Below, one piece after another: positions 61,976 to 64,000 of a DNA stretch of 64,000 bases. How positions within the stretch are numbered: position 1 is the stretch's first letter; the number at the start of each line of letters is the position of its first letter. The notes below the pieces were generated by a model, which saw nothing but the letters and a program-made list of their open reading frames with translations, had not been told where the DNA came from and made no database searches. The translations under genes and the position numbers were made by a program. The stretch is from Strongyloides papillosus (Eukaryota; Nematoda; Chromadorea; Rhabditida; Strongyloididae), in NCBI GenBank assembly GCA_005656395.1, contig SRSI01000048.1, forward strand, positions 62,001 to 126,000, written 5' to 3'.

Positions 61976-63060
61976 TTATATGAATACAGCATCTCTCTCA
62001 TACGCAGTTGTACCATAACCGGTTACAAATTTAGTTTTATCTTTTTTATTAACTGAAACTTTTTCGGTTCTAGTATGCCATACTAAAACTGAATTACACA
62101 TATTAGCTTTTGGCTCCAAATCACTCATTTTTATATTAAGAGTTGATAAAAAGTGAGATTCCTGATGACCTCTTGGTACATCATATGAGAAAGATGCTCT
62201 TGGATTATCGTGAAGTAATGAAATATTAAAGGCAAATGCTGCCATATCAATGGGAAATGCTCTTTCAGGTTTCCAAATAGAATTGAATCCAATAACTTTA
62301 CCACTACTATGAGAAACTAATGGAGTTTCAACTAGCAATCCACCAACAATGCCAACAGGCCAAATACCGACTTTATTTATTGTCTTCATTTCATTAAATA
62401 ACTTCAAATCATATGTATTATCATCATCACCAAAGTATACAATGGCATTTTGTCTTCCAGCCCAATTAATTCGAATCCACTTTAACGCCTCGTTTCTTTG
62501 TAGAACACCTTTCGGTAGCAACCAACTTGGATCGTTGTCTTTTAATTTTTTACTTTTTGGGGTTTTAATACAAAGGTGTGCAAAGGGAATCTTGGACTCA
62601 TTCAAAAATTTCTCTATCTCCATACTTTTTTCTTCAGCATCTTCAATAAGAATCCACATTATGTTACGAACATTAATTAAAGTTTGCTTTAAACGAGTTA
62701 AATCTGCTTTCTGTGTTAATTTTTTATAAGTCGGTGTAATAAATAGAATTTTTACATCCCTCGTATCATCCTTCATTAATTGAAAGTTCCGAAATCTAAA
62801 AATAACATAATCAATATCCACAATATTTACCTAGCTTCTGAAAATTCCATTTCACGTTCCATTCTTGCTTTCTGCATTTCAAGATTTTTTATTTGTAGAA
62901 GAGCATTTTGATGTTTTTTTTCTAGTATAAAAACCATCTCTTCAAGATCATGTTTCTTCTCTTTTAAATTTATAGTCTCTCTATAATACCATAAAATTCT
63001 TATCAAGAAAAATAAAAGAATTGCAATTATAATTCTTTTAAGTACATAGAATCTTATCAT
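61976..63060 (-). CDS. GT43 beta-1,3-glucuronosyltransferase
   Basis: Exons 63060-62831 and 62795-61976, separated by a 35-nt intron, give 349 aa. It is a type II Golgi protein: short basic N terminus, transmembrane helix (about 9-24), coiled-coil stem to residue 75. The catalytic domain follows: ILFITPTYKKLTQKADLTRL, PKGVLQRNEALKWIRIN, VYFGDDDNTYDLKLFNEM with the Mn-binding DDD at about 200-202, VGIWPVGIVGGLLVETPLVS, FNSIWKPERAFPIDMAAFA, GHQESHFL and NSVLVWHTRTEKV. GT43 enzymes add the glucuronic acid that completes the proteoglycan linker tetrasaccharide or related glycans. Worm members are SQV-8, needed for vulval morphogenesis and cytokinesis, and the GLCT group; I cannot separate these by eye. 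Confidence 0.92.
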
Positions 63061-63325
63061 GTTTGTTAGTTTCTATTCATAGTAATATAAACAGGCAAGT
63101 TTTAGATAAGAATGAAATCATTCTAAGAATGTTTCTTTCAGACTCTCCTATAAGGAAAAGTGTTTTGGAATAATATCTATACATTACACAAGGGGGGTCT
63201 TAAAATTAACTTTATTAGTAACATTCATTAAAACAAGCAAATCTTTTATAAAAAAAATTAAGTATTTTAAAATCATAGTGAAGTTAACTGATTAAATATA
63301 GAAGTTATGTTAAATTTATTTCTAC
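63061..63325. other. Short intergenic gap upstream of the GT43 gene
   Basis: About 265 nt. It includes the unusual G-run aagggggg-type word at about 63190 (caaggggggtc). No coding sequence. Confidence 0.4.
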
Positions 63326-63742
63326 TTAATTAACTAATTGATTGTTTCTAAAGTTTTTAATAAAGTCTGCTACAATTTTTTCACAGCGGTCATTTATCTC
63401 CCAATAAAGTGTATTCTCCATGCATTGAATGTATTTTTTGTTACAAAAGATCACCATGTCACTGATGCCATACTTCAAAAGATTATTCTGATTGTTTTCA
63501 CATCTACTGTATACTTTACAACATCCAAGTATATTACCTAAAAATCTGTTATCACAACATATTAATAACTTACTATATTGCCACTTCATACAATTACTAG
63601 AGATATCATTTTGCGATGGCATATTTTTAAAACGTGGTCCACTACATTGCCAGTTATTAAGTTTTTTTATATATTTTCCCTCAATCCCCATTAATAATGA
63701 TATTAAAATGAAAAAAAAAGTTTTAAAAATAAAATATTTCAT
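63326..63742 (-). CDS. Secreted phospholipase-A2-like protein without the His-Asp dyad
   Basis: The frame is open throughout, but a 36-nt intron with gtaagt donor and ttttag acceptor (63538-63573) is clear, so the model is exons 63742-63574 and 63537-63326, 126 aa. It begins with a signal peptide (FFFILISLLMGIEG). Spliced, the core reads NCMKWQYSNILGCCKVYSRC and later FCNKKYIQCMENT. This resembles the secreted PLA2 core, where CCxxHDxCY carries the catalytic His and its partner Asp. Here the same spacing gives CCKVYSRCE, so His, Asp and the following Tyr are replaced. Removing the intron restores the spacing of the Cys residues. Family membership is moderate confidence; if right, the protein is a non-enzymatic PLA2-fold secreted protein. 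If the intron is retained two extra Cys are added. Confidence 0.65.
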   Translation of the reverse strand: MKYFIFKTFFFILISLLMGIEGKYIKKLNNWQCSGPRFKNMPSQNDISSNCMKWQYSKLLICCDNRFLGNILGCCKVYSRCENNQNNLLKYGISDMVIFCNKKYIQCMENTLYWEINDRCEKIVADFIKNFRNNQLVN

Positions 63743-64000
63743 TTTATTATATATAATAATACAAATAAAATCTTAAAATAATTTGTATTTCATTTCTTGA
63801 AAATAGAACATATAGTATATTCAATTGGAAAATATCCTATGGAAAATGGGAGTATTTCTTTTTGATTATAAAAAGATTTATTGATAATTAAATAAACATA
63901 ATACTTATTTAATAGTTAATGGTTTTGCAATTACATTTAACAATAGTATCAATTAAAAATTCCATAAAACTTTTCCAAATGTCCTTATGTCATCAATAAA
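63743..64000. other. Terminal intergenic stretch
   Basis: AT-rich sequence upstream of the PLA2-like gene up to the window edge, no feature recognised. Confidence 0.4.

Overview
This window is eukaryotic and reads as a nematode chromosome. It is very AT-rich, with many introns of only 35-60 nt, gtaagt-type donors and short tttttag acceptors. The gene families point the same way: two nuclear hormone receptors, a neuronal-type globin, a DUF19 secreted protein, and clear orthologues of Caenorhabditis genes. Extreme AT content plus tiny introns suggest the Strongyloides/Parastrongyloides group, but that placement is inference. All gene models below were spliced by hand, with phase checked at every junction, so exon coordinates are given in the evidence.

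Layout. 1-2127: a LAPTM-like four-span membrane protein (minus). 2128-7061: about 4.9 kb with no gene seen. 7062-10782: a NEK8/9-type kinase with RCC1 repeats (plus). 10783-15550: mostly empty, with a decayed secreted-protein-like gene (12063-12605) and an 83-bp tandem duplication. 15551-16625: a divergent globin with a probable GC-AG intron. 17852-22961: an NR6/HR4-type nuclear receptor with a 2.5-kb intron inside its first zinc finger. 23385-25414: an HNF4-related nuclear receptor (minus). 26047-30852 (minus): a C16orf89 homologue, spliceosomal SmF and epsin. 31946-33705 (minus): two orphan secreted proteins. 34604-38339 (plus): a DIS3L2-type exoribonuclease. 38919-40879 (minus): a TBL1-like protein that keeps the LisH/F-box-like N terminus but has no WD40 repeats. 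40880-46476: 5.6 kb AT-rich and empty.

Right part, dense. 46477-50362: SLC4 bicarbonate transporter (minus). 50823-52395: type II membrane protein with a fibrinogen domain (minus). 53540-54355: eIF3k (minus), head to head with an unknown 203-aa protein (54545-55241, plus), which converges on a DUF19 protein (55271-56074, minus). 56748-58653: esterase-fold protein with broken catalytic elements. 59193-60643: HSPA13/STCH-type chaperone. 60920-61855: YJU2B/CCDC130 splicing factor. 61976-63060: GT43 glucuronosyltransferase. 63326-63742: secreted phospholipase-A2-like protein lacking the His-Asp dyad.

Most genes are housekeeping (splicing, translation, RNA decay, endocytosis, proteoglycan synthesis, ER chaperone) mixed with secreted or membrane proteins. 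I see no single pathway cluster, mobile element with intact coding capacity, tRNA, rRNA or CRISPR array. The most unusual content is a set of proteins that keep a fold but lose the expected active or functional part: the TBL1-like protein, the esterase-like protein and the PLA2-like protein.
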